NCBI GenBank assembly: GCA_011523825.1 | Contig: WTFX01000027.1 | Span: 202,674 to 266,673 of the forward strand | From: Microthrixaceae bacterium | GTDB lineage: Bacteria > Actinomycetota > Acidimicrobiia > Acidimicrobiales > Poriferisodalaceae | DNA: 64,000 nucleotides | Reading direction: 5' to 3' | Shown here: positions 46,794 to 54,530 of the stretch, one piece after another | Numbering within the stretch: the first letter of the stretch is position 1 | How the letters are laid out: the number at the start of each line of letters is the position of its first letter | Position numbers and translations under genes: made by a program | The notes under the pieces: generated by a model | Seen by the model: the letters and a program-made list of their open reading frames with translations, nothing else | Database searches by the model: none | What the model was told of the DNA's origin: nothing

Positions 46794-47927
46794 ATGTTCG
46801 AGCGCCTCGGCATCGGGCACCTGGTCGAGTTGACCGCGGGCGAGGCGGTACTGGGATTTCTCACACCGCTGTTCGTGATGGCCGCATTCTTCGTGCTGCA
46901 AATGGTGATTCCCGGCAAGCGCGTCCCTGGATACGTCATCGACACCGAGACGGGCCAGCCCCGCAGCTACCGCCTCAACGGACTGCTGGTGTTTCTCGTG
47001 GCACAAGTGCTGTGGTGGCTCGAGCTCACCGGTATGCCACGCGACTGGTTCTACCGTTCATCGCTCTACGCCGTCGCCGGCGGAACGGCCTTGGCCGTCA
47101 TCATGACCCTGATTGCCGTGTTCAGCCAGCCCGAAGGCGACGTCAAGAACAAGTTCCTGGCATGTTGGTTCGGCCGCGCCCAGGAGATGCAGTTCTTCAA
47201 CAACCGCATCGATCTCAAGATGTACTTCTACGTGGTGGGCGGCACCATGCTGTCGCTCAATGCCTTCTCCGGCGCGGTCTGGCACTACGAGAACATCGAC
47301 AACCCGAATCCGGGCGCCTACCTCTTCGCGGCGTTCTTCACCCTCTACGTCTTCGACTACTTCGTGTTCGAACGCGTGCAGCTCTACACGTTCGACATCA
47401 TCTACGAGCGCCTCGGGTTCAAGATGTTCTGGGGCGGCCTGTTCGTCTACGGCTGGATGTTCATCATCCCGATGTGGGGCATGGCAGCGCATCCAGATCC
47501 GGGCCACGCAGGGGGCTGGCGCGCGCTCTGGCTGATCGGCGCACCGGCCCTGTACGTGGCGGGTTGGTGCATCAGCCGTGGTGCCAACATGCAGAAATAC
47601 GTGTTCAAGCGATGGCCCGAGCGCACCTTTCTGGGCATCAAGCCCCAGATCATCGAGGCCGGCGAGCGCAAGATCCTCTGCAGCGGCTTCTGGGGGGCAT
47701 CGCGGCATCCCAACTACCTGGGCGAAGGGTTCTACGGGCTGGGCCTCGCCGTGGCCTGGGGTCACTTCGGCAACCTGTGGGCGTGGCTCTATCTGGCGTA
47801 TGTCTTTGCCCTGTTCAGCTACCGGCAGATGGACGACGACAAGCGCTGCGCGCAGAAGTACGGCCCCGAGAAATGGGCGGAATACCGGGAGCGAGTCCCC
47901 TACCGGATTGTCCCCGGCATCTACTGA
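46794..47927 (+). CDS. ERG4/ERG24-type sterol-reductase-like membrane protein, copy 2
   Basis: 377 residues from ATG at 46794 with AGGAGGGAGG, a very strong ribosome-binding site. It is a close paralogue of the preceding gene along its whole length and keeps the canonical RHPNYLGEGFYG segment and C-terminal RCAQKYGPEKWAEYRERVPYRIVPGIY. Because copy 1 has lost that motif, copy 2 is the better candidate for an active reductase. The pair lies 39 bp apart in one operon and diverges from the selenoprotein gene. Confidence 0.84.
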   Translation: MFERLGIGHLVELTAGEAVLGFLTPLFVMAAFFVLQMVIPGKRVPGYVIDTETGQPRSYRLNGLLVFLVAQVLWWLELTGMPRDWFYRSSLYAVAGGTALAVIMTLIAVFSQPEGDVKNKFLACWFGRAQEMQFFNNRIDLKMYFYVVGGTMLSLNAFSGAVWHYENIDNPNPGAYLFAAFFTLYVFDYFVFERVQLYTFDIIYERLGFKMFWGGLFVYGWMFIIPMWGMAAHPDPGHAGGWRALWLIGAPALYVAGWCISRGANMQKYVFKRWPERTFLGIKPQIIEAGERKILCSGFWGASRHPNYLGEGFYGLGLAVAWGHFGNLWAWLYLAYVFALFSYRQMDDDKRCAQKYGPEKWAEYRERVPYRIVPGIY

Positions 47928-47984
47928 GCCGACGGATTCTCAGCCGGCCCAGCGCGGATCGATCGGTCGCGCCGCCGGCACCGG

Positions 47985-48058
47985 TGGGCGCTGCAGGACT
48001 CGAACCTGCGACCCCCTCCTTGTAAGGGAGGTGCTCTCGCCAGCTGAGCTAAGCGCCC
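47985..48058 (-). tRNA. tRNA-Val (anticodon TAC)
   Basis: Minus strand. Acceptor GGGCGCT pairs with AGCGCCC; D-arm AGCTCAGCTGGCGAGAGC; anticodon stem CCTCC/GGAGG with loop CTTACAA; T-arm with GGTTCGAGTCC. Discriminator A; CCA is not encoded. Confidence 0.95.
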
Positions 48059-48079
48059 CCGTCAGCCGGGTCTCGCAGG

Positions 48080-48844
48080 CTACCGGCCGCCGCCTGACCC
48101 GGACCCCGGCTGCCGAGTACGTCCGAGCAGTGCTGCCAGTTCGGGCGTGCTGGCAGCGATGGGCCCCCGGCGCTCGCTGTGGCTGAGGTGAAACAGCTCT
48201 CTTCCGCCAGCCTCGCCGGTCCATGCACCCGCTTCGGCGCAGATCAGGATGCCCGCGGCGTAGTCCCAGACGCCGTGATTCGAGTTCAGGTCCAGGTACG
48301 CGTCGAGCCGGCCGCAAGCGACGGCGCAGAGGTCAAGCGCGGCTGAGCCGAGCACCCGCACCTGCCAGACCGGCAGCTCGAGGCCGGGTCGCCCCGACAC
48401 GCCGATCACCGCGCGTACGCCATGCTCTCGCCCGCTAGGAGCTATCGGCTGCCCGTCGAGCTGCGCTCCCGCGCCGGCAGCTGCAGTGAATTCTTCACCC
48501 GAGACGAGGTGGCGAACAAGCCCGGCGATCGGCACCACCCCGTCGACGACGCAGAGGCTGACGCAGTAGTGCGGGATGCCCCGCGAGGCGTTGGTGGAGC
48601 CATCCACCGGATCCACGATGACGGTCTCGCTGCCTGATCCAGCCCGCAGGCCGGACTCTTCGCTCAGCACGCCCACGCCTGCGGGGACGAGCACCGAGAG
48701 TGCCGCAGCATCCGCCACCTGATCGACTGCGTACTGATCGGGTCGCTCCCCGCCGTCCTGCCAACGGTCGAATCCGGCAAGCGCCGCCTCAACCGCATCG
48801 GCAGTGCTCCGCAGCAGGCCGAGCCATTCGCTGACGGCCGTCAT
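48080..48844 (-). CDS. Inositol-monophosphatase-family phosphatase
   Basis: 254 residues from ATG at 48844. Lithium-sensitive Mg-dependent phosphatase fold: metal ligands in LSEESG, VDPVDGSTNASRGIP and the C-terminal WDYAAGILICAEAGA motif. It dephosphorylates inositol monophosphate, histidinol phosphate or related compounds; the family assignment is firm, the substrate not. The tRNA-Val gene lies 21 bp downstream on the same strand. The C-terminal GSGSGGGR is a flexible tail. Confidence 0.9.
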   Translation of the reverse strand: MTAVSEWLGLLRSTADAVEAALAGFDRWQDGGERPDQYAVDQVADAAALSVLVPAGVGVLSEESGLRAGSGSETVIVDPVDGSTNASRGIPHYCVSLCVVDGVVPIAGLVRHLVSGEEFTAAAGAGAQLDGQPIAPSGREHGVRAVIGVSGRPGLELPVWQVRVLGSAALDLCAVACGRLDAYLDLNSNHGVWDYAAGILICAEAGAWTGEAGGRELFHLSHSERRGPIAASTPELAALLGRTRQPGSGSGGGR

Positions 48845-48976
48845 CGGCTGGAGACTACCTGTGGCCTGTTGAGCCCTTCCGGCGCAGCCAGTTGATGCGG
48901 GTCAATTCCGCCGAGCCTGGCCCGTCGGCGCTATAACCTCCGCGCATCACCTCAGCGCCGCATGGGGAGCATCCCA

Positions 48977-49546
48977 ATGGCAGCGATCGACATCTCCGGC
49001 TACATGGCGAGCCTGAAAGACCATGCGCATACGCACGGCTTTCACATTCACGACGAGCGGCAGTTCATCGAGACCTACAGCCTGCGCCAGACCTGGGAGG
49101 TCGACCTTCACCCGGCTGAGGCATGCGGCGGCCCGCTCGATCTCCACCTCACCCTGGAAGCCGATCCGCGCACGATGCTGTCATTCGAGGAAGTGCTGTG
49201 GGCGACGCCAGAAGACGAACTGCCTCCCGATGAGTTCTGGCTGCCCCTGATGTTCACCTGGGCGCTCCCGCCGCTGGATCGCAGCCCGGACATGCTGGTG
49301 CTGGCGACCGACCTCGCCGGCCTCGGCGGCACAGCCCTGCCGGTGGAGGTGTCCGCCATCGATTCGCTCACATCGGTGACCGACGCAGCGAAACGGACGC
49401 TGATGATCGTGGCACGCAAGGAACTGTCGCTACAGGCGCTGCTGCAAGGCGAGGACGACATGTGCGAACCCTTCGACCGGTGCACCAAGATCTGCGACTA
49501 CCTGCTGCACCACGCACACGACTGGTACGAAGAAGTCCCCTCGTAG
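48977..49546 (+). CDS. Conserved-looking hypothetical protein
   Basis: 189 residues from ATG at 48977 with GGGGAG seven bases upstream. I recognise no family. It is soluble and acidic, with LHLTLEADPRTMLSFEEVLWATPEDELPPDEF-like composition in the middle, a His-rich N-terminal segment (HAHTHGFHIHDE) and a Cys/His-containing C-terminus (CEPFDRCTKICDYLLHHAHDW). The clustered His and Cys could bind a metal. It has its own divergent promoter region of 132 bp and no operon partners. Confidence 0.75.
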   Translation: MAAIDISGYMASLKDHAHTHGFHIHDERQFIETYSLRQTWEVDLHPAEACGGPLDLHLTLEADPRTMLSFEEVLWATPEDELPPDEFWLPLMFTWALPPLDRSPDMLVLATDLAGLGGTALPVEVSAIDSLTSVTDAAKRTLMIVARKELSLQALLQGEDDMCEPFDRCTKICDYLLHHAHDWYEEVPS

Positions 49547-49547
49547 C

Positions 49548-49594
49548 CGCCGAAGCGCCCTCGCCCGCGTCGGCCTGTCTCCGTCGCTTCGGCG
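49548..49594. terminator. Stem-loop between convergent genes
   Basis: CGCCGAAGCG (49548-49557) and CGCTTCGGCG (49585-49594) form a perfect 10-bp stem around a 27-nt loop, just after the hypothetical gene and just after dppD on the other strand. There is no T-run, so it may be a bidirectional terminator of the Rho-assisted or L-shaped kind, or a transcript-stabilising hairpin. Confidence 0.5.
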
Positions 49595-49600
49595 CTGCCG

Positions 49601-50755
49601 TCAGGTGGGGTTGATCACGACCCCGGCTTCGCTGACCCTGCCCGACGCAATGTTGCGCTCGAACGCCTCGGCGGCCTCGGGCGTGCCGACCGGGTAGAAG
49701 CAGCGGTACAGGTGCACACCGGCCGCAGGATCAGGCTCACCGTCGTCGCCGCTGTCGGTGATGCTTGATCGAGCGGGCGCCGCCCTCGGCACCTCGATGA
49801 GCGCTGGCTCCTCGGCGAAGCACAGATCCTGCGCATACTTGCAACGCGGAGCGAACTTGCAGCCGGGCTGGAGATCGGTCATCTGGGGCGGTTGGCCGCC
49901 GATGATCTCCAAGCGTGCATGGCTGTCGTCGGTGACCTTGGGGACCGACCGGAACAGTGCCTCCGTGTACGGCATTCTCATGTCGCTGAACAGCGTTGAC
50001 GTGGGGGCGCGCTCCACGATCCTCCCTGCGTACATCACGATGATCTCGTCGGTGCGGCCCGCCACGATCCCCAGGTCGTGGGTGATGAGCACCAGCGACA
50101 TGTTGCGCTCGGCCCGCTGAGCCTCGAGCAGGTCCAGAATCTGGGCTTGCACTGTGACATCCAGCGCCGTGGTCGGCTCATCCGCGATAAGCAGGCGAGG
50201 GCTGCAGGCCAGGGCGATGGCGATCACGATGCGCTGGCGCATGCCGCCCGAGAGCTGGTGCGGGTACTCGTCGATGCGCCGATGCGGCTCGGGAATGCCC
50301 ACCTCTTCGAGCAGATCGAGCGCAGCACTGCGTGCGGCACGCGCCGACAGGTCGCGGTGCACCCGCAAGCCCTCGCCCACCTGCTTGCCGATCTTCATGA
50401 CCGGGTTCAGCGAGCCCAGCGGATCCTGGAACACCATCGCGAGCTGCGGACCCCACATCTCGAGCAGGTCCCGTCGGCCCAGCGACATCATGTCGATGCC
50501 GTCGAAGGTGACCGTCCCCGTCGAAGTCACCCTCGACTTGGGCAATAGCCGCATGATCGACCGCGACATCACCGATTTGCCCGAGCCCGACTCCCCCACC
50601 ACGCCCATCCGGGCGCCCCGGCGCAGCGACCACTCAACCCCGTCGACGGCAACCAGCGGCCCCACCGGGGTGTGAAATGTGGTGCGCAGTTCCGCGATGT
50701 CGAGCAGCGGCGACTCGTCCAATCCCGCCAGATCCGGCGTCGAGGCGTCGCTCAC
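49601..50755 (-). CDS. dppD: Oligopeptide/dipeptide ABC transporter ATPase, DppD/OppD type
   Basis: 384 residues; GTG at 50755 overlaps the stop of the preceding ATPase (GTGA). Walker A VGESGSGKS, Q-loop VFQDPLGSLNPVMK, signature LSGGMRQRIVIA, Walker B LLIADEPTTALD and His switch ITHDLGIV. The C-terminal Cys-rich peptide-transporter extension CKFAPRCKYAQDLC, which in this family can bind an Fe-S cluster, is present. It is of normal length, unlike its partner. Last gene of the operon. Confidence 0.93.
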   Translation of the reverse strand: MSDASTPDLAGLDESPLLDIAELRTTFHTPVGPLVAVDGVEWSLRRGARMGVVGESGSGKSVMSRSIMRLLPKSRVTSTGTVTFDGIDMMSLGRRDLLEMWGPQLAMVFQDPLGSLNPVMKIGKQVGEGLRVHRDLSARAARSAALDLLEEVGIPEPHRRIDEYPHQLSGGMRQRIVIAIALACSPRLLIADEPTTALDVTVQAQILDLLEAQRAERNMSLVLITHDLGIVAGRTDEIIVMYAGRIVERAPTSTLFSDMRMPYTEALFRSVPKVTDDSHARLEIIGGQPPQMTDLQPGCKFAPRCKYAQDLCFAEEPALIEVPRAAPARSSITDSGDDGEPDPAAGVHLYRCFYPVGTPEAAEAFERNIASGRVSEAGVVINPT

Positions 50756-52464
50756 GACCCGCTCCTAGAAGCCGAGGCCATCTCGACGCGCACAGGTGCG
50801 GTTTCGCCGACAAGCGGTGTGTGGCAGGCCACGAACCGACCGGGTGAGATCTCGCGCATCTCGGGCTCCTCATCGGTACAGCGCTGCGCCGCGTGCGGGC
50901 AGCGAGTGCGGAACCGGCAGCCCGACGGCGGTTCCATCGGCGAGGGCAGCTCGCCGCCGATGCGCCCCGAACCCAACTCCGCCTCCGGATCAGGCTGCGG
51001 GATCGCCGCCAGCAGCAGCTCGGTGTAGGGATGCGCGGGCTGGTCGAACATTGCATCCGGCTCGCTGACCTCGCAGAGCTTGCCCAGGTACATCACCGCT
51101 ACCCGGTCGCTCACGTTCTTGACGACCGCCAGATCATGCGCGATGAAGACCATCGTCAGGCCCATGAGGTTCTTGAGATCCTCGAGCAGATTGAGAATCT
51201 GCGCCTGCACCGACACGTCCAGCGATGACACCGGCTCATCGCAGATGATCACCTGCGGCACGCTCACCAGCGCCCGCGCGATCGAGAGCCGCTGCGCCTG
51301 TCCGCCGGAGAACTCCCACGGGCGGCGGTCCATGGCGTCGTCGGGGTTGATACCGACGTACTCGAGCACTTCACGCACCCGCGGCTCGGCTCGTTCGCGC
51401 TCGGCGTCGCGGTTCACCCGGTAACGCCGCAGGACCCATCGGAACAGGAGGGCGTCGACGACCGCCGAGGCCACCAGCACCGCCAGCTTGATGCCTCCGT
51501 CCAGACCGGCCACGTAGAAGACCTGAAGGACCACCATGGCGCTCAGCGTCGTTGCGACGCCGCTGGCACCCGCCCGCTCGGGTTTCGCAACCGACAGCAC
51601 GAGCCATGCCGCCAGTACGGCGGTGAGCAGGATCAGCCCGCCGAAGTTCAGCCATTTCGCCCAGCCCCCGAAACTCGACCAGGTGCGCCACAGCATGAAG
51701 GCGCTCGCGCCCGTGGTGACGACAACGCCCGCGAGCCCGACGGCACTGGACACCTCACCGAACTGGCGCGACATCAAGCCAAAGGGCAGCATCACTGCGA
51801 GCAGCACCCAGGTCAGGCCGAGCAACAGGGCAATTGCGCCGGCCAGCAGCAACAACGCGAGCGTCGGAAAGCCGATGATCGCTGCGGGCACCTGCGTCCA
51901 GCCCAACCACGGCTCGGCGGCGCGCTCCTCGACGGTCTCGGAGAGGATCCACAGCACGAACGCCACCGAGGCCAGCCGGCCCACGATGCGCAGCGGGGCT
52001 GCAGCTCGCCGCAACAGGTTTTGCAGCAGCTCGCCGATGCGTTCCTGCCACACCGCCATAGCGGTCCGCCTCGACACGTTCTCCAAGGCGATGAACAACG
52101 GCTCGGCCACGATGTCGCGCACGCGGCGGCGGGGGTTCAGCGACGAAATCGGATCCTGGTAGATCATCTGCAGCCGCGGCCGCACCTCGCGTATGGCGTC
52201 CTCGTCGAGTTCGGTCAGCTCTTGGCCGGCGAGCTGCACGGTGCCCGAGGCGGGCCGTGGCAGCTGCAGGATCGCCCGCCCAGTCGTGCTCTTGCCGCAG
52301 CCCGACTCGCCGACCAGCCCGAGGGTCTCGCCCTCCAGCAAGTCGAGCGACACACCCGAGACCGCGTTCACCGTCCGGCCGCCGGCCGCGGGGAACTCGA
52401 CCACCAAATCCCGCGCGCTCAGGAGCGCATCCGGGCGCATATGGGCGTTTCCGCTGCCTGCCAT
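50752..52464 (-). CDS. dppF: DppF/OppF-type ABC ATPase with an internal polytopic membrane domain
   Basis: 570 residues, against about 320-350 for normal OppF. Residues 1-123 are the usual N-terminal lobe (Walker A GESGCGKS at 52-59, Q-loop QDPISSLNPRRR at 103-114, IVAEPL at 118-123). Residues about 124-360 are not ABC sequence: amphipathic helices and then 6-7 hydrophobic segments (about 159-178, 192-231, 239-259, 272-293, 302-320, 324-343). From 361 (RVREVLEYVGI) the ATPase resumes without loss: FSGGQAQRLSIA (385-396), VIICDEPVSSLD (405-416), AHDLAVV, and a C-terminal Cys cluster (CRFRTRCPHAAQRC). The insert begins in the helical subdomain that contacts the permease. Same operon as DppBCD and two binding proteins. 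Confidence 0.9.
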   Translation of the reverse strand: MAGSGNAHMRPDALLSARDLVVEFPAAGGRTVNAVSGVSLDLLEGETLGLVGESGCGKSTTGRAILQLPRPASGTVQLAGQELTELDEDAIREVRPRLQMIYQDPISSLNPRRRVRDIVAEPLFIALENVSRRTAMAVWQERIGELLQNLLRRAAAPLRIVGRLASVAFVLWILSETVEERAAEPWLGWTQVPAAIIGFPTLALLLLAGAIALLLGLTWVLLAVMLPFGLMSRQFGEVSSAVGLAGVVVTTGASAFMLWRTWSSFGGWAKWLNFGGLILLTAVLAAWLVLSVAKPERAGASGVATTLSAMVVLQVFYVAGLDGGIKLAVLVASAVVDALLFRWVLRRYRVNRDAERERAEPRVREVLEYVGINPDDAMDRRPWEFSGGQAQRLSIARALVSVPQVIICDEPVSSLDVSVQAQILNLLEDLKNLMGLTMVFIAHDLAVVKNVSDRVAVMYLGKLCEVSEPDAMFDQPAHPYTELLLAAIPQPDPEAELGSGRIGGELPSPMEPPSGCRFRTRCPHAAQRCTDEEPEMREISPGRFVACHTPLVGETAPVRVEMASASRSGS

Positions 52465-52519
52465 CAGATGCCGGCCCTCACAACCGGGACCTCGCAGCCC
52501 CGCCTTCGCGGCGCGGCCC

Positions 52520-53350
52520 TCACAAGACCGATTCCCTAGGCTCGAAGTACTGCTGCAGCTTGTCGCCCACGAAGTTGAGCGCCAGCACCGTCACAAACAT
52601 GACGATTGCGGGCATCAGGCTGATGTGAGCGGCCACGTCGAGGTTGGTGCGCCCCTTGTTGATCATGTCGCCCCAGGTGGGCGTCGGCGGCGGGACGCTC
52701 AGCCCCAGGAACGCCACCGAGCCCTCCACCACGATCAAACCCGCCATGATGATGAGGGAGTAGCTGACGAACGAGGGCGCCACATTCGGCAGGATCTCAC
52801 GGAACAGCACCCTGCCGTCCCGGGCCCCGAGAGTCCTGGCTGCGAGCACAAAGTCCTGCCCGGCCCAGCTCAAGGTGGCGGCACGCACCACTCGCGCTAT
52901 CGGCGCGATCGACAGCAGCACGAAGGTGAACACCAGGATGAAGATGCGCCGCTTTGCTTCTGAGTCCAAGAAGAGCACCAACGCCAGGAACAGGATCAGC
53001 GGCGGGATCACCAGCGATGCGTTCAGCGTGGCCGTCAGCCAGCGGTCGACCCGGCTGCCGTAGTACCCCGAGACCATGCCGAGCAGACCGCCGATCACCA
53101 ACGCCAGCACGGTGCCGACGGTCGAGATCACGAGACTCACCTGCGCCCCGTAGATGACGCGGCTGAAGACATCCCTGCCGACCCCGTCATTGCCGAACCA
53201 GTGAGTCAGGCTGGGTCCCTGTTTCGAGGTGCCCGGGAAGGTTTCGGCAGGGTCCTTTATGGGCAGCACGTCGGCGAACACGGCCGCGACAGCGAGCACG
53301 ACGAGGTATGCCACCGCCAGCCAGAAGATGAATCCCAGCTTCCTACGCAC
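52520..53350 (-). CDS. dppC: Oligopeptide ABC transporter permease, DppC type
   Basis: 276 residues from GTG at 53350, inside the last 8 bp of dppB. N-terminal helix then the DppC-type periplasmic segment THWFGNDGVGRDVFSRVIYGAQ, further helices and the EAA motif AARTLGARDGRVLFREILPNVAPS. GLSVPPPTPTWGDMIN is the family C-terminal motif. Partner of DppB in the channel. Confidence 0.93.
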   Translation of the reverse strand: MRRKLGFIFWLAVAYLVVLAVAAVFADVLPIKDPAETFPGTSKQGPSLTHWFGNDGVGRDVFSRVIYGAQVSLVISTVGTVLALVIGGLLGMVSGYYGSRVDRWLTATLNASLVIPPLILFLALVLFLDSEAKRRIFILVFTFVLLSIAPIARVVRAATLSWAGQDFVLAARTLGARDGRVLFREILPNVAPSFVSYSLIIMAGLIVVEGSVAFLGLSVPPPTPTWGDMINKGRTNLDVAAHISLMPAIVMFVTVLALNFVGDKLQQYFEPRESVL

Positions 53351-54482
53351 GTGAACCCACTTCCCGGCCGCGCAGGCGCGGATCCAAGGCCAAGTACAGG
53401 AAGTCGGACATGGTGAGCACCACGATGTAGAGGGTCGAGATCACCAGCACACCGCCTTGCACGGCGATGAAATCGCGTTGGGTGACGCCCAGGAAGATGT
53501 ACGCCCCCACGCCTGGGATCGTGAAGATGAACTCGATGATCAGCGCGCCGCCGATGAGCAGGCCGACCGTCAGCCCCACCACGGTCAGCAGCGTGAAGCT
53601 CGACGGCCGCAGCGCGTGCCGCCACAGGATCCGCCGCGTCGGCAGCCCCTTGCTGCGGGCCAGGTCGATGAACGGCAGGCGCAGCGTGGTGATCATGTCC
53701 GACCGCAACAAGCGCATGAACACGGCCGCCTGGCCCATCGCCAAGGCCAGCGACGGCAGCAGCATGTGCTTGAAGTGCAGTACGACATCTTCGCCGAGCG
53801 GCACGTAGCGCGCCGCCGGCAGCACGCGGAATCCGATCTCGTTGCCGGCCACGCTGAGCCCGCCGATGGCCAGGAAGAGCACGAGCATCACGGCGAGCAC
53901 GAAGTTCGGCGTGGCCAGGAATCCCAGCATCACGTTGTTGATCGTGCCGTCGGTCTTGGTGCCCTGCCGGTAGCCGGCCCAGATGCCCAGCGGGACGGCG
54001 AAGCCCAGGGCGATGACGACCGAGTACGCCATGATCTGCAGCGTCGGGGTCATCGAGCGCGAGATGCCATCGGCCACGTCCTCGCGCAAGACAATCGACG
54101 TACCGAGGTCACCCGTCAGCACGCCGCCCAGCCAGTTGCCGTAGCGATTGAAGAACGGCTCGTCGAGGCCCAGCTCGGTGCGGACGATCGCGATCTGGTC
54201 GGCAGTGGCGGCGGGTCCCAGGATGTTGATCGCGGGGTCGCCCGGCAGGCTCGCCATCAGCGCGAACACCACGAACGACACCCCCACCAGCACCGGGATC
54301 ACGCCGGCGATGCGACGCAATGCGTAGCGGCCGTCGGCGATGCCGGCCCCGACGGTGCCGATGACGACCAGCACGCCGAAGGTCCAGCTGAACGGGGGTC
54401 GCCAGAACCAGGCCCACACAATCGTGGCCAGCAGCGCCGCCGCGACGATGCGACCGAGCTGATCGCGAACAGCCTGCTTCAT
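53343..54482 (-). CDS. dppB: Oligopeptide ABC transporter permease, DppB type
   Basis: 379 residues from ATG at 54482, chosen for the upstream GGAGGGGGG. An N-terminal extra pair of hydrophobic segments (about residues 12-50) precedes the normal DppB core, whose first motif is RRIAGVIPVLVGVSFVVFALMASLPGDPA. The EAA motif is DLARSKGLPTRRILWRHALRPSS. The extra N-terminal helices are unusual for DppB (about 300-340 residues). Confidence 0.92.
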   Translation of the reverse strand: MKQAVRDQLGRIVAAALLATIVWAWFWRPPFSWTFGVLVVIGTVGAGIADGRYALRRIAGVIPVLVGVSFVVFALMASLPGDPAINILGPAATADQIAIVRTELGLDEPFFNRYGNWLGGVLTGDLGTSIVLREDVADGISRSMTPTLQIMAYSVVIALGFAVPLGIWAGYRQGTKTDGTINNVMLGFLATPNFVLAVMLVLFLAIGGLSVAGNEIGFRVLPAARYVPLGEDVVLHFKHMLLPSLALAMGQAAVFMRLLRSDMITTLRLPFIDLARSKGLPTRRILWRHALRPSSFTLLTVVGLTVGLLIGGALIIEFIFTIPGVGAYIFLGVTQRDFIAVQGGVLVISTLYIVVLTMSDFLYLALDPRLRGREVGSRA

Positions 54483-54530
54483 GCCCGTCGCGCCCCCCTC
54501 CGAGTGCTGTTGATACACCAACTCACCGCT

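Noticed and set aside
45602..48025. 807-codon open frame across both sterol-reductase-like genes in another frame
   Set aside because: Arg-rich out-of-frame product; the two paralogous membrane proteins in the other frame explain the region.
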